Shown here: one piece after another, positions 1-6,508 of the stretch | Position numbering within the stretch: position 1 is the stretch's first letter | Layout: the number at the start of each line of letters is the position of its first letter | From: Geobacter sp. UBA6169 | GTDB lineage: Bacteria; Desulfobacterota; Desulfuromonadia; Geobacterales; Pseudopelobacteraceae | Reading direction: 5' to 3' | DNA length: 9,124 nt | Assembly (NCBI GenBank): GCA_002422265.1 | Contig: DIUB01000142.1 | Coordinates: 1-9,124, forward strand | Position numbers and translations under genes: made by a program | Notes under the pieces: generated by a model | What the model saw: only the letters and a program-made list of their open reading frames with translations | Databases searched by the model: none | Told to the model about the DNA's origin: nothing

Positions 1-1847
1 ATGTTGGCCTTGATCAGGCCGGTGATGACATCCACCGATGGCCGCTGGGTGGCCAGGATCAGGTGGATACCGGCAGCCCGGGCCTTCTGGGCCAAGCGGG
101 CGATATGCTCTTCCACTTCGCGACCGGCCACCATCATCAAGTCGGCCAGCTCGTCCACGATCACCACAATGTAGGGCAGATGGCTGTGCTCAAGCTCCTC
201 CTTGTCGTCCACCACAAACGGCAACGGCTCATCCAGTACGGCTTGGTCCTCCCCCTCGATCACTTCTTCAAGCTCTTCAATGATCTCCTCATCAGTTGTT
301 TCCAGTCCGCTCTGCTCGCCCTCTGCCGCCAGCTTGCGGTTGTAGGATTCGATATTGCGAACGCCTTTATCCGCCAGCAGGCGATAGCGGCGCTCCATCT
401 CGTTGACGGCCCATTTCAGTGCCAGTGAGGCCTTTTTCGGCTCGGTCACCACCGGCAGCAACAGGTGCGGAATTCCCTCATACATAGAGAACTCCAACAT
501 CTTGGGATCAACCATAATGAAGCGAACATCACGGGGAGTGGCAGTGTAGAGCAGCGACAGGATCATGGTGTTGACTGAAACCGACTTGCCGGAGCCGGTA
601 GAGCCGGCCACCAGCAGGTGAGGGGCCTTGGCCAGATCGGTCATGGAAGGCAATCCGGCACTATCCTTGCCCAGGGCCAGCGGTAGTTTCATACGACTCT
701 GCAGAAACTCTTCGCAGGTAAAGATCTCCCGCAGGTAGACCATCTCCCGGTCACGATTGGGTACTTCGATCCCCACCACCCCTTTGCCGGGGATCGGGGC
801 CACGATCCGGATCGAAAGCGCCTGCAGCGCCATGGTCAGGTCGTCGGACAGCCCGGCAATCCGGCTGATCTTGATACCGGGGGCCGGGGCAAACTCATAC
901 ATGGTGATAACCGGGCCAGGGCAGATCTCCTTGACTTCACCATCAATGCCGAAATCCAAAAGCTTCTTCTCCAGCAGTCGGGCGTTCATCTCCAGTGCAT
1001 CACGGTCTATCCGTCTTTCGGTGGCTGGTGGTGGATCAAGCAACGACAGCGGCGGGGTGACAAATTCCCCCTCGTGCTTGATAAACTCAAACGATTCCTG
1101 CACCAGCGTGTCTTTAGCCTTTTCTTTCTTCTTTTCTTTCTTGAAGAAGTTGGGGCGGGGCGGTGATGGTGATGCTGCCTCCTTGATCACCGGACCGGTT
1201 GAAGGGACCGGTTTGCCGCCGGTACGGGCCTGTTCACGCTGTCGTTCTTCACGGCTGTGGGCAGACCGCTCACGGCGTGCCGACCACTTGGTACGCAGGG
1301 TCTCCAGCCACCAGGAGGCAAACAGTACAAAAGAAAAACCGGAGAGGATCATGATCGAGGCGGCCAGAAGCGGCAGCAGGACCAGGAGGGCGCCGAAGGT
1401 ATTGAGGTTGTTTTTGAGAAACTGTGCCGTGCCCCCGCCAATCAGGCCGCCGGTCGGTATCTGCTGACCAAACAGCAGGGTTGATTCCATGTTGAAGGCA
1501 AACAGCGAGGACAGGGAAAACAGCAGGCCGCAGTAGGCAACCACCTTGTAGAACCTGAGACGCGGTTCCTTGAAACGCAGCAGGTTGTAGGCAATATAGA
1601 GCAGCGCCGCCGGCAAGAGGTACGAAGCCAGACCAAACAGCATCAAACAGAGGTCGGCCATCTGGGCTCCCAGCCGCCCGCCCAGATTACGCACCCCCCC
1701 TTCGGTCGACCAGCTGTTCAGCGATTGATCCGCAGCACTGAAGGTGAGAAAGGCCAGCAGCAGAAAGAGACCCACCGCACCGATACCGATCCCCTGCAGT
1801 TCCTTTTTCAGCTTCTCCTTACGGGTGTCATCCACGGGCTTCGTCAC
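1..1847 (-). CDS. ftsK: DNA translocase FtsK/SpoIIIE, N-terminal 615 residues (3' end beyond window)
   Basis: FtsK is a membrane-anchored, ATP-driven DNA pump that clears and aligns sister chromosomes at the division septum. Visible here are four hydrophobic segments (about residues 19-36, 64-90, 101-118, 151-181) and a charged linker with a Lys/Glu run near 232-243. The FtsK alpha/beta region follows, with Walker A GSTGSGKS at 415-422 (positions 582-605) and Walker B VVIVDELAD near 561-569. The frame runs off the left edge at ILATQRPSVDVITGLIKAN, so the end of the motor and the DNA-reading gamma domain are not seen. The start is GTG at 1847: an in-frame TGA five codons upstream leaves no other usual start. 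The GTG overlaps the stop of the OsmC gene (GTGA), which implies translational coupling. An acidic insert of about 50 residues (roughly 505-555, about 20 Asp/Glu) precedes Walker B. Confidence 0.97.
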   Translation of the reverse strand, partial: MTKPVDDTRKEKLKKELQGIGIGAVGLFLLLAFLTFSAADQSLNSWSTEGGVRNLGGRLGAQMADLCLMLFGLASYLLPAALLYIAYNLLRFKEPRLRFYKVVAYCGLLFSLSSLFAFNMESTLLFGQQIPTGGLIGGGTAQFLKNNLNTFGALLVLLPLLAASIMILSGFSFVLFASWWLETLRTKWSARRERSAHSREERQREQARTGGKPVPSTGPVIKEAASPSPPRPNFFKKEKKKEKAKDTLVQESFEFIKHEGEFVTPPLSLLDPPPATERRIDRDALEMNARLLEKKLLDFGIDGEVKEICPGPVITMYEFAPAPGIKISRIAGLSDDLTMALQALSIRIVAPIPGKGVVGIEVPNRDREMVYLREIFTCEEFLQSRMKLPLALGKDSAGLPSMTDLAKAPHLLVAGSTGSGKSVSVNTMILSLLYTATPRDVRFIMVDPKMLEFSMYEGIPHLLLPVVTEPKKASLALKWAVNEMERRYRLLADKGVRNIESYNRKLAAEGEQSGLETTDEEIIEELEEVIEGEDQAVLDEPLPFVVDDKEELEHSHLPYIVVIVDELADLMMVAGREVEEHIARLAQKARAAGIHLILATQRPSVDVITGLIKAN

Positions 1848-2251
1848 AATACCTGGTAATCAACCACGAATTCAGGAGGATGCATGATCGCTTTTTTAAC
1901 GGAACAGAGCTCGGCAGCCTTGACGATCGCCTTCCGGTACCGTTCAGGAAACTCAGGCGGCAGGTTGACCGTCAGGGCCACTTTGGCAAGTCTCCGTTTG
2001 CCCTGGTCATCCTCTGCAAAGGAGACCCCCTGGGTCAGCGATATCTTGTCAGTCGGAATCCGGCGAGCGTTACAGAATTCGAGGACATAAATACCGGCGC
2101 AGGTACCGATGGAGCCGAGAAAACAGGCAAACGGCTCAGGATAGGCCCCTGCACCGCCGTTCTCAACTGACTGATCGGTCTTCATCTGCAATCCGCCTGA
2201 GAATGATGCCGTTACTTTCTTGCCCCCTTCAAACCCGATCTCAATCAACAC
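1844..2251 (-). CDS. OsmC/Ohr-family protein (probable thiol-dependent peroxide reductase)
   Basis: This 135-residue protein has the OsmC-family layout: a beta-rich start, then the helix with the first conserved cysteine (C51 in GSIGTCAGI), then the helix with the second (C116 in ELCSVKKAI). In characterised Ohr and OsmC enzymes this pair reduces organic hydroperoxides through a disulfide. Both cysteines are present, so activity is plausible, but the substrate cannot be read from sequence and many OsmC-like (YhfA-type) members are uncharacterised. The start is GTG at 2251. Its Shine-Dalgarno AAGGAG lies within the last codons of the upstream lipoprotein gene, two bases after whose stop this gene begins. 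Its own stop overlaps the ftsK start. Length is normal for the small OsmC subgroup. I infer a three-gene transcription unit; no functional link to FtsK is evident. Confidence 0.9.
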   Translation of the reverse strand: MLIEIGFEGGKKVTASFSGGLQMKTDQSVENGGAGAYPEPFACFLGSIGTCAGIYVLEFCNARRIPTDKISLTQGVSFAEDDQGKRRLAKVALTVNLPPEFPERYRKAIVKAAELCSVKKAIMHPPEFVVDYQVL

Positions 2252-2253
2252 GG

Positions 2254-3093
2254 CTACTCCTTCCCCGGCTGTACAGGCTCAGCTGAACTGCGTTTTCTGA
2301 GATCGCCATCCACCTTCATCAAGGAGGTCATTGCCTCAAACTGACTGCTGTACAGTTCCACCTCGCTGGTTTCGCGCCGCAGCAGATCAAGTCGCCGCTT
2401 CTCCAGCGCCCGCCTGACCCCCTCGATGGTCTTGAATTTAACCTGCGGCTTGGCACTCATGTTGGCCCTGGCTTCGTCAAAATCGGGGTACTGCAGGTTA
2501 AGCAGCGGCGTATAAGAGATGCTGCGCTGTCTGAAATTAGGGTATTCCCAGACGATCGCTCCTTTAGCATCAACAATCTGGGCCGTCATGATCAGGTAAT
2601 TGTAGTCGGTCTCCAGGGCATCAAGCAGGTTCGAGGAACTGATCTTGTCCGGGCGCGTCACACCGCTGACCACCACCAGCATCACCGCATCCAGACTGTT
2701 TTTGCGAATCAGCGAGCCGAGTGCCTCTTCCTTCCAGAAGTATTTGTTGTACTGTACAGCTGCGTCATCACGGCGCTCACGCCGGAAAAGCAACTCCGAG
2801 AAAGTGGCCTTCGGGTCCAGATCAAGCATGGTTACGGCGTAAAAGCTGTTGGTGTTTTTCACCATCCGGAGCAGATCACGCTCAAAGGTACGGTTCATGC
2901 TCACCAGCAGGTTGAGCAACTCTTCGCGCTGGGGAAAGCGGATATCTGACTCCGCATCCACGATCATCGGTACCACGCCGACCACCCGCACCTTGTTTGC
3001 CACCACCTCTTGCGGCAGGTTGTAGTAATTGTGGGCACACCCCCCCAGCAGGGGCAGTGCAAGCAGACTGACCAACAGCAACAGCCGTCTCAT
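2254..3093 (-). CDS. Unrecognised lipoprotein, first gene of the ftsK-containing unit
   Basis: The 279-residue product begins with a short basic end, a hydrophobic stretch and a lipobox, LLGGC, placing the lipidated cysteine at residue 19. The mature protein should be anchored in the inner or outer membrane facing the periplasm; Ala-His follow the cysteine, with no Asp+2 retention signal. I do not recognise the family. The body looks like a compact alpha/beta domain: beta-like strands at VRVVGVVPMIV, FYAVTMLDL, DAVMLVVVSGV and YLIMTAQIVDAKG alternate with helices. A highly charged helical end carries many Arg/Lys and Glu (about residues 220-275). This order recalls periplasmic CsgG/LpoB-like or GNA1162-like lipoprotein domains, but that is only a fold guess. 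The start ATG at 3093 follows a good Shine-Dalgarno (GGGAGGA). It is the first gene after the divergent promoter region and precedes the OsmC gene by two bases. Confidence 0.88.
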   Translation of the reverse strand: MRRLLLLVSLLALPLLGGCAHNYYNLPQEVVANKVRVVGVVPMIVDAESDIRFPQREELLNLLVSMNRTFERDLLRMVKNTNSFYAVTMLDLDPKATFSELLFRRERRDDAAVQYNKYFWKEEALGSLIRKNSLDAVMLVVVSGVTRPDKISSSNLLDALETDYNYLIMTAQIVDAKGAIVWEYPNFRQRSISYTPLLNLQYPDFDEARANMSAKPQVKFKTIEGVRRALEKRRLDLLRRETSEVELYSSQFEAMTSLMKVDGDLRKRSSAEPVQPGKE

Positions 3094-3158
3094 GATTCCT
3101 CCCGAAATAGACTCAAAATGTTTTCCTGACCGTGCTGAACGAGTTTTTCAGGCCCTTG

Positions 3159-3187
3159 TTTATACCAGATGACGGTGGTATTTTCCA
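3159..3187 (-). promoter_or_regulatory. Probable sigma70-type promoter for the lipoprotein-osmC-ftsK unit
   Basis: Read on the minus strand, TGGAAA (3182-3187) and TATAAA (3159-3164) are separated by exactly 17 bases. They match the -35 and -10 consensus at four and five of six positions. Transcription would start near 3152 and leave a leader of about 58 bases before the lipoprotein ATG at 3093. The leader starts with a small hairpin (CTGAA/TTCAG, 3135-3151). It is the best minus-strand promoter I could find in the divergent gap. Confidence 0.5.
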
Positions 3188-3213
3188 GACCTATCCGGAC
3201 TTGCGGGCAAACC

Positions 3214-3261
3214 GTGACATTTGCGTTGACTCAGTCAGGCGCAATGACGTATGTATGTCAC
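3214..3261. repeat. Nested dyad symmetries over the metX promoter
   Basis: Several inverted repeats surround the rightward promoter. GTGACAT (3214-3220) pairs with ATGTCAC (3255-3261). TTGCG (3221-3225) pairs with CGCAA (3240-3244). Between them, TGACTCAGTCA (3227-3237) is a perfect 11-base palindrome covering most of the -35 element. A weaker dyad, TGAC-g-TATGTA-t-GTCA (3245-3260), covers the -10. This could be an operator for a dimeric regulator or simply cruciform-prone DNA. No known regulator site was recognised with confidence. Confidence 0.55.
3226..3255 (+). promoter_or_regulatory. Probable promoter for the metX riboswitch transcript
   Basis: TTGACT (3226-3231) is a five-of-six match to the -35 consensus. 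A weak -10, TATGTA (3250-3255), follows after 18 bases. The start of transcription would fall near 3262, a few bases before the first paired base of the riboswitch at 3268, which supports the placement. The -10 is poor (three of six). Confidence 0.45.
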
Positions 3262-3267
3262 ACAACC

Positions 3268-3371
3268 TGCTTATCAAGAGTGGTGGAGGGACAAGGCCCG
3301 ACGAAACCACAGCAACCGGCCCTCGGTGAGGGCGTCAGGTGCTAAATCCTGCCGCAAGGCGAAGATGAGCG
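3268..3371 (+). promoter_or_regulatory. SAM-I (S-box) riboswitch aptamer controlling metX
   Basis: All core parts of the S-box are visible. P1 pairs CTTATC (3270-3275) with GATGAG (3364-3369), extended by G-C and T-G. The motif AAGAG leads into P2 (GTGGT 3280-3284 with ACCAC 3306-3310; GGG 3288-3290 with CCC 3297-3299). A pseudoknot is possible between GG at 3295-3296 and CC at 3316-3317. P3 is GCCCTC/GAGGGC (3319-3333) with a GGT loop. P4 is CAGG/CCTG (3336-3351) enclosing the conserved GCTAAAT. The 3' strand of P1 (ATGAGC, 3365-3370) is the exact reverse complement of GCTCAT (3401-3406) in the downstream terminator, giving a ready antiterminator. The family fact is that SAM binding stabilises P1 and turns off methionine genes; the metX location fits. 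Confidence 0.96.
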
Positions 3372-3391
3372 TGGCGCTTCTGAGACCATCC

Positions 3392-3420
3392 AAAGCCCCT
3401 GCTCATGACAGGGGCTTTTT
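3392..3420 (+). terminator. Riboswitch-controlled intrinsic terminator in the metX leader
   Basis: A perfect 10-bp stem (3392-3401 with 3409-3418) encloses the 7-base loop CTCATGA and ends in a T run at 3416-3420. It competes with pairing of 3365-3374 to 3397-3406 (nine of ten pairs, including one G-T), the likely antiterminator. The 3' arm contains AGGGG (3410-3414), eight bases before the metX ATG at 3423, so the same hairpin would also hide the probable ribosome-binding site. Confidence 0.92.
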
Positions 3421-3422
3421 AC

Positions 3423-4526
3423 ATGTCGATCGGTATTGTTCAGGAACAGTCCATTACCTTTGATACGGGCGTCCGGCTTGAGAGCGGTCGTATTCTGGCA
3501 CCCGTCACGCTGGTGTATGAGCAGTACGGCTGCTTGAATGCAGACGGCTCCAATGCGATTCTGGTGGAACACGCCTGGACCGGCGATGCCCACCTGGCCG
3601 GCAAACGGACCGCCGACGACACCAAGCCGGGCTGGTGGGATGCCATTGTCGGCCCCGGCAAGTTGCTGGATACCGACCGCTATTGTGTGATCTGCTCAAA
3701 CGTGATCGGCTCCTGCTACGGTTCAACCGGCCCCGCCTCAATCAACCCCCGCACCGGCAAACGCTACAACCTCTCGTTCCCGGTCATCACGGTACGGGAT
3801 ATGGTTCGCGCCCAGGAGTTGCTGATAACCCGACTGGGGATCAAGCGACTGCTCTGTGTCATGGGGGGCAGCATGGGCGGCATGCAGGCCCTGGAATGGG
3901 CGACCCAGTATCCGGACCGGGTTTCCTCTGTTATTGCCCTCGCAACCACACCTCGCCCTTCGCCTCAGGCCATCTCGCTGAACGCCGTAGCCCGCTGGGC
4001 CATTTTTAACGATCCTGCCTGGAAAAAGGGGGAGTACAAGCATAACCCCAAAGACGGCCTGGCCCTGGCCCGGGGGATCGGCCATATAACGTTTCTGTCT
4101 GATGAGTCCATGTGGCAAAAGTTCGATCGTCGTTTTTCTGCCAGAGACGGCCTGTTTGACTTTTTCGGACAGTTTGAGGTGGAGCGCTACCTGAATTATA
4201 ACGGCCACAACTTTGTCAGTCGCTTTGATGCCAACTCCTTCCTCTACCTGGCCAAGGCATTGGACCTCTATGATGTGGCCTGGGGGTATGAATCCATGGC
4301 CGATGCCTTCAGTCGGGTACAGGCGCCGATCCAGTTCTTTGCCTTCAGTTCCGACTGGCTCTACCCGCCATACCAGACCGAAGAGATGGTACGCTGCCTG
4401 CAGGAGCTGGGCAAGACCGTGGAGTACCATCTGATTCAGTCCGCCTATGGTCATGACGCCTTTCTGCTGGAGCATGAGGCCTTCACTCCGATGGTCTGTT
4501 CACTGCTGGAGCGGGTTTCCCGCTAA
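3423..4526 (+). CDS. metX: Homoserine O-acyltransferase MetX (acetyl- or succinyl-)
   Basis: MetX acylates the hydroxyl of homoserine from acetyl-CoA (or succinyl-CoA in some relatives), the first step committed to methionine. It is a cytoplasmic alpha/beta-hydrolase-fold enzyme. The 367-residue product shows the nucleophile elbow GGSMGG (Ser150), the acid Asp311 in SSDWLYP, and His344 in YGHDAFL. These form the full triad, and the length is normal. Which acyl donor is used cannot be told from this reading. I chose ATG at 3423 rather than the in-frame ATG at 3405: the latter is in the loop of the leader terminator and lacks a Shine-Dalgarno, while 3423 is preceded by AGGGG at eight bases and begins MSIGIVQEQS, the usual start of the enzyme fold. 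Expression is under the SAM-I riboswitch at 3268-3371. The ttcA-like gene follows after four bases. Confidence 0.96.
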   Translation: MSIGIVQEQSITFDTGVRLESGRILAPVTLVYEQYGCLNADGSNAILVEHAWTGDAHLAGKRTADDTKPGWWDAIVGPGKLLDTDRYCVICSNVIGSCYGSTGPASINPRTGKRYNLSFPVITVRDMVRAQELLITRLGIKRLLCVMGGSMGGMQALEWATQYPDRVSSVIALATTPRPSPQAISLNAVARWAIFNDPAWKKGEYKHNPKDGLALARGIGHITFLSDESMWQKFDRRFSARDGLFDFFGQFEVERYLNYNGHNFVSRFDANSFLYLAKALDLYDVAWGYESMADAFSRVQAPIQFFAFSSDWLYPPYQTEEMVRCLQELGKTVEYHLIQSAYGHDAFLLEHEAFTPMVCSLLERVSR

Positions 4527-4530
4527 ACGG

Positions 4531-5307
4531 ATGAAGCTCTCCAACAGCATCGATCCCAAGCTCTGGCGGTCCCTGCGCAACAGTGTCGGTCGGGCCATTG
4601 CCGATTTTGGTCTGATCAATCACGGCGACCGGATCTGTGTGGGTCTCTCCGGCGGTAAGGACTCCCTGTTGCTGCTCATGCTGCTGAGGGAGCTGCAGCA
4701 ACGGGCGCCGATCAGCTATGAACTGCTGCCGGTCACCATTGATGCCGGTTTTGAGCAGTTTGACACCGCTGCAATCCGCAGCTTTAGCGAACAACTGGGG
4801 CTGCAACTGGTGGTTGAGCAGACCGAGCATGCCGCCTTGATCAACACCAAGCTGCGCCCTGGTTCATCCTGCTGCTCATTCTGTGCCCGACTCAAACGAG
4901 GGGCCCTATACGGCGCAGCCCGCCGACTGGGCTGCAATCTGCTGGCCCTGGGCCACCACCGGGATGACTTTATCGAGACCCTGCTGCTGAACCAGTTCTT
5001 TATCGGCACCCTGAAGGCGATGGCCCCCAGAATGCTGTGCGACAGTGGCGACATCACCGTGATCCGTCCCTTGGTCTATGTTGCTGAAGAGGATATCATC
5101 ACTGCCGTCCAGCAGGCAGGGGTCAGCGCTGTTCGCTGCAACTGTCCGGTGGCTGATGCCGATCAGCAGCGTCAGCGCATGAAGCAGCTCCTGGCATCAC
5201 TGGAGCAAGAGATCCCTCAGATCAAAAACAGTCTGCTGGCGGCACTGAGCAATGTGCAGCCGCGTCATCTGCTGGACAAAAACCTTTACAAGGATGGAAC
5301 ACCATGA
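4531..5307 (+). CDS. ttcA: TtcA-family tRNA-thiolating PP-loop protein (probable tRNA 2-thiocytidine synthase)
   Basis: The 258-residue product has the PP-loop ATPase signature SGGKDS (residues 40-45), the family motif GHHRDD (141-146), and a CSFC pair (Cys115, Cys118) with a further C-x-C near 203-205. In characterised TtcA three such cysteines hold a 4Fe-4S cluster, and the enzyme converts cytidine 32 of certain tRNAs to 2-thiocytidine using ATP. The extra Cys114 and the second cysteine of the C-x-C are not needed for that model. Other TtcA/TtuA subfamilies are possible, so the exact target base is inferred. The ATG at 4531 lies four bases after the metX stop. No clear Shine-Dalgarno precedes it, so translation probably depends on ribosomes leaving metX. 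Its stop overlaps the ispF start (ATGA). Placement behind the S-box suggests this gene and ispF also respond to SAM. Confidence 0.88.
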   Translation: MKLSNSIDPKLWRSLRNSVGRAIADFGLINHGDRICVGLSGGKDSLLLLMLLRELQQRAPISYELLPVTIDAGFEQFDTAAIRSFSEQLGLQLVVEQTEHAALINTKLRPGSSCCSFCARLKRGALYGAARRLGCNLLALGHHRDDFIETLLLNQFFIGTLKAMAPRMLCDSGDITVIRPLVYVAEEDIITAVQQAGVSAVRCNCPVADADQQRQRMKQLLASLEQEIPQIKNSLLAALSNVQPRHLLDKNLYKDGTP

Positions 5308-5783
5308 GAATCGGACACGGCTATGACGTACACCGCCTGGTGGAGGGGAGAAAGCTGATCATGGGCGGTGTGGATATCCCGCATGAAAAGGGGCTTTTGG
5401 GGCATTCCGATGCCGATGTGCTGCTGCATGCCGTGAGTGATGCCCTGCTGGGGGCACTGGCACTGGGGGATATCGGCAAACACTTTCCCGACACCGATCC
5501 GGCCTTTAAAGGGGCTGACTCCATGAGGCTGCTGGAGCATGTTGTCGGACTGATCAGGGCACAAGGCTACTGTGTCGGCAATCTTGATACCACCATCATC
5601 GCCCAGCGCCCCAAGATGGCGCCCCACATTCCGGCCATGCGTGAAAATATCGCCCGGACCTGTGGCGTGGAGGTCGACCGGATCAACGTCAAGGCCACCA
5701 CCGAGGAAGGGCTTGGTTTTACCGGCACGGGCGAGGGGATCTCGGCCCATGCCGTGGTACTGCTGGAGCACTGCCCGGCATAA
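5304..5783 (+). CDS. ispF: 2-C-methyl-D-erythritol 2,4-cyclodiphosphate synthase
   Basis: IspF closes the cyclic diphosphate in the MEP pathway of isoprenoid synthesis, releasing CMP; it acts as a cytosolic zinc-dependent trimer. The 159-residue product is full length. It starts MRIGHGYDVHRL, where Asp8 and His10 are the first two zinc ligands. The third, His42, lies in the segment HSDADVLLHA (34-43). FPDTD (61-65) and the CDP-site segment ATTEEGLGFTGTGEG (131-145) are also intact. ATG at 5304 overlaps the stop of the preceding gene by ATGA, with AAGGA about nine bases upstream. Its stop is only 13 bases from the stop of the convergent gene at 5797, and no terminator was seen between them. 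The usual partner ispD is not adjacent. Being last after metX and ttcA, it may be partly under the SAM riboswitch unless an internal promoter exists. Confidence 0.97.
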   Translation: MRIGHGYDVHRLVEGRKLIMGGVDIPHEKGLLGHSDADVLLHAVSDALLGALALGDIGKHFPDTDPAFKGADSMRLLEHVVGLIRAQGYCVGNLDTTIIAQRPKMAPHIPAMRENIARTCGVEVDRINVKATTEEGLGFTGTGEGISAHAVVLLEHCPA

Positions 5784-5796
5784 CAGACCACCCGAA

Positions 5797-6507
5797 TCAG
5801 GGACTGCCGACCGGGACCGCCGCTGGCTGGGGTGCTGCCGGTGGTAGCGGTGCAGGGACCGGGGATGCCGGAGCAGGCGGTGCAGCAACAACCTGTTTGA
5901 ATTTTTCAAGTTCCTGTGCAAGTGCGCCTTTTTCCGCTGTCAAGACGGCAAGCTGTTCCTGTAGTTTTTTGTTCTCAGCACGCACCTGCTCCAGCTGCCC
6001 GGATACCGTACCGTGCGACTCCTTTACTGAAGCGAGTTCTTTGGCAATCGCTTCAGACTTCTGGAGCTCCTTTCGCAGCTTATCCTCCCCCTGCTTGCGC
6101 TCATCCAACAACTTTACCCTGTTTTTAACCAGCTCCAGCTGTTTTTCCACAGCAGCAGCATCTTCAGTGTTTTTCCCTTTGGCAGCGCGGGAAACTGCCA
6201 GAGTAACTGCCAGATCAACCATTTCAAGGTTATGACGAACCTCCTGCTCAGCTTCAGGCTTGAGGCTGCCCAAACCCATCCATTTTTGGCCCTTGTCGTA
6301 AGCCTGCTCGGCCTTTTTCAGTGAGGCCCGACCGATGGCAATAGCCGCCAACGCGTCAGGATAGTTGCCTACTTGAGCGGCTGTTTCCTCCAGTCGGTCC
6401 CGGTTCTGAGCCAGAAGCACCGGGTAATCTGCTTTTTCCGCAGACTGCACAATGGTTGACCATGACAGCAACAACACTCCTATAAAAATCACGATACCCT
6501 GTCTCAT
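5797..6507 (-). CDS. Exported coiled-coil protein with DUF4398-like helical domain and Pro/Ala-rich tail
   Basis: The 236-residue product has a Sec signal peptide (hydrophobic GIVIFIGVLLLSW, probable cleavage after VQSA at residue 23). A helical region (about 45-110) is rich in regularly spaced Ala and resembles the DUF4398 domain of periplasmic helical proteins. A long heptad-patterned coiled coil follows (about 115-204, many Lys/Glu/Gln). The last 30 residues (207-236) are almost all Pro, Ala and Val, with no charge. Function is unknown; a periplasmic spacer or scaffold role is a guess. Pro/Ala tails and DUF4398 can be joined to OmpA-type peptidoglycan domains in other proteins, but no such domain is present here. 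I chose ATG at 6507 because AGGAGG lies seven to eight bases upstream and a signal peptide starts there; an ATG at 6540 lies inside the upstream gene. It begins one base after the stop of the preceding gene. Confidence 0.85.
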   Translation of the reverse strand: MRQGIVIFIGVLLLSWSTIVQSAEKADYPVLLAQNRDRLEETAAQVGNYPDALAAIAIGRASLKKAEQAYDKGQKWMGLGSLKPEAEQEVRHNLEMVDLAVTLAVSRAAKGKNTEDAAAVEKQLELVKNRVKLLDERKQGEDKLRKELQKSEAIAKELASVKESHGTVSGQLEQVRAENKKLQEQLAVLTAEKGALAQELEKFKQVVAAPPAPASPVPAPLPPAAPQPAAVPVGSP

Positions 6508-6508
6508 C

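Noticed and set aside
757..1467. Plus-strand frame of 236 codons.
   Set aside because: It is antisense to the FtsK linker and alpha/beta region, which is clearly coding on the minus strand.
3132..3463. Two plus-strand frames (3132-3329 and 3251-3463) in the metX leader.
   Set aside because: They run through the conserved SAM-I aptamer and terminator; the sequence is explained by RNA structure and the peptides have no family features.
3738..4475. Long minus-strand frame of 245 codons opposite metX.
   Set aside because: It is antisense to intact MetX motifs, has no ribosome-binding site and encodes no recognisable protein.
5286..5921. Minus-strand frame of 211 codons across ispF.
   Set aside because: It is antisense to a complete IspF and crosses into the end of the convergent coiled-coil gene; composition is that of a shadow frame.
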